13,180 bases of DNA, taken from assembly GCA_030430515.1 (NCBI GenBank), contig JAUIKX010000072.1:1-13180 (forward strand), in the 5' to 3' direction. The notes under the pieces are model-generated. The model worked only from the letters and a program-made list of their open reading frames with translations. It ran no database searches and was not told the origin of the DNA. A program made the translations under genes and the position numbers. Shown piece after piece: positions 12,719 through 13,180 of the stretch (position 1 is its first letter; each line of letters begins with the position of its first letter). The DNA comes from Gammaproteobacteria bacterium (GTDB taxonomy: Bacteria > Pseudomonadota > Gammaproteobacteria > Pseudomonadales > Azotimanducaceae).

Positions 12719-13180
12719 GAAGCCTGTCTGTATTCCATCAGGAAGGGCAGATGGCCCATTTCAGCGATTTCCTGCACCAGGAGCTGGCTTTGCGCTGCCG
12801 CGCGCCCTTTCCTGGGCACTCTGCCGGTAAACGAAAGCTCCTTGTACGCAACCAGGTGGTGCATACGGGTCTGCATCGTCGGCAGGTTGTGCTTTGCCAC
12901 CGCAGATCGAACGTCTCTGGCGATGTTCGTATTCGGTGTGTAGCCGGTGAACAGCAGTGTGGCGTCGATCTTCCTGTTGGACATATCGGCCGCGCCTTGC
13001 ACCAGGTTGAAGGTCTTGACCGCTTCCTTCACGTCGCTGCTGCTGAGCTGCACCGGAATGATGACCAGGTCTGCACAGCCCACGGCGAAAACCGTTGCCT
13101 GGGAGCGGGCTCCGGGCGTGTCGATGATCACCAGATCGTGCTTGCGTTTGAGCTTTTTGGCTTCCTCGACGATTTTCGTT
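12715..13180 (-). CDS. ParA-family partition ATPase, C-terminal part (cut by right edge)
   Basis: The frame is open to the window edge and gives the last 154 residues; the Walker A motif and start codon lie beyond 13180. The visible part begins TKIVEEAKKLKRKHD and carries the Walker B strand LVIIDTPG, then the ParA-like segment CADLVIIPVQLSSSDVKEAV and, further on, the TRMHHLVAYKELSFTG block common in ParA/ParF/VirC1 proteins. These ATPases form DNA-bound gradients or filaments that position plasmids, chromosomes or protein cargo. A GTG at 13129-13131 is not the start, because the preceding codons are clearly part of the Walker B strand. It overlaps the downstream RHH gene by 4 nt. Whether this is plasmid partition, an integrated element or a chromosomal cargo-positioning system cannot be told here. 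Confidence 0.85.
   Translation of the reverse strand, partial: TKIVEEAKKLKRKHDLVIIDTPGARSQATVFAVGCADLVIIPVQLSSSDVKEAVKTFNLVQGAADMSNRKIDATLLFTGYTPNTNIARDVRSAVAKHNLPTMQTRMHHLVAYKELSFTGRVPRKGRAAAQSQLLVQEIAEMGHLPFLMEYRQAS

Noticed and set aside
1..13180. CRISPR arrays, IS elements, tRNA or rRNA genes
   Set aside because: No regularly spaced identical repeats of CRISPR length, no transposase-like frame and no tRNA or rRNA signature was recognised on either strand.

Overview
The window looks like chromosomal DNA from a GC-rich, aerobic, Gram-negative bacterium, most likely a gammaproteobacterium. The evidence is a lipoprotein and two exported proteins typical of an outer-membrane cell, strong GC preference at third codon positions, and a mix of lipid/xenobiotic catabolic enzymes common in marine and soil Proteobacteria. 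The taxon is an inference; no rRNA or tRNA gene is present. Genes are densely packed, often convergent or divergent with very short gaps, and four same-strand pairs are involved in start/stop overlaps or near-overlaps.

Layout. 1-90 is the 3' end of an unidentified plus-strand gene that overlaps the 3' end of a type I Baeyer-Villiger monooxygenase (80-1894, minus). Upstream of it lies a translationally coupled minus-strand pair: a purple-acid-phosphatase-like lipoprotein (2757-4313) followed by an exported TPR protein (1948-2760). Next come two convergent glutathione-S-transferase-fold genes (4408-5028 plus; 5039-5785 minus). The minus GST is divergent from a zinc-independent medium-chain reductase (5866-6864 plus), with three GTTGTG repeats at a 16-bp period between them. 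A minus-strand pair follows: a short-chain dehydrogenase (7425-8189) coupled to an exported CX4R phosphatase-like protein (6871-7425). Divergent from it is a 770-residue tandem family III CoA-transferase (8245-10557 plus), which converges on an AMACR-type acyl-CoA racemase (10603-11733 minus). This in turn is divergent from a PduO-type cobalamin adenosyltransferase (11822-12361 plus). After a long composite hairpin, the right edge holds a partition-like pair, a ParA-family ATPase (partial) and a ribbon-helix-helix protein, overlapping by 4 nt.

How the genes may work together (inference). The monooxygenase, reductases, GSTs, CoA-transferase and racemase fit oxidative breakdown of a branched, cyclic or terpenoid/sterol-like substrate: ring or ketone oxidation, CoA activation by transfer, then inversion of 2-methylacyl-CoA so that beta-oxidation can proceed. 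Methyl-branched acids yield propionyl-CoA, whose methylmalonyl-CoA route needs adenosylcobalamin; this could explain the adenosyltransferase next to the racemase. The genes are not one operon, so the link is contextual only.

The most unusual points are: a CoA-transferase whose N-terminal half has lost the catalytic Asp while the C-terminal half keeps it; a GST-fold protein lacking both the cis-proline and the gamma-glutamyl-binding serine; an SDR with His where the tetrad Asn normally sits; an exported phosphatase with CX4R instead of CX5R; and the ParA/RHH pair. I saw no CRISPR array, IS element, transposase, tRNA or rRNA.
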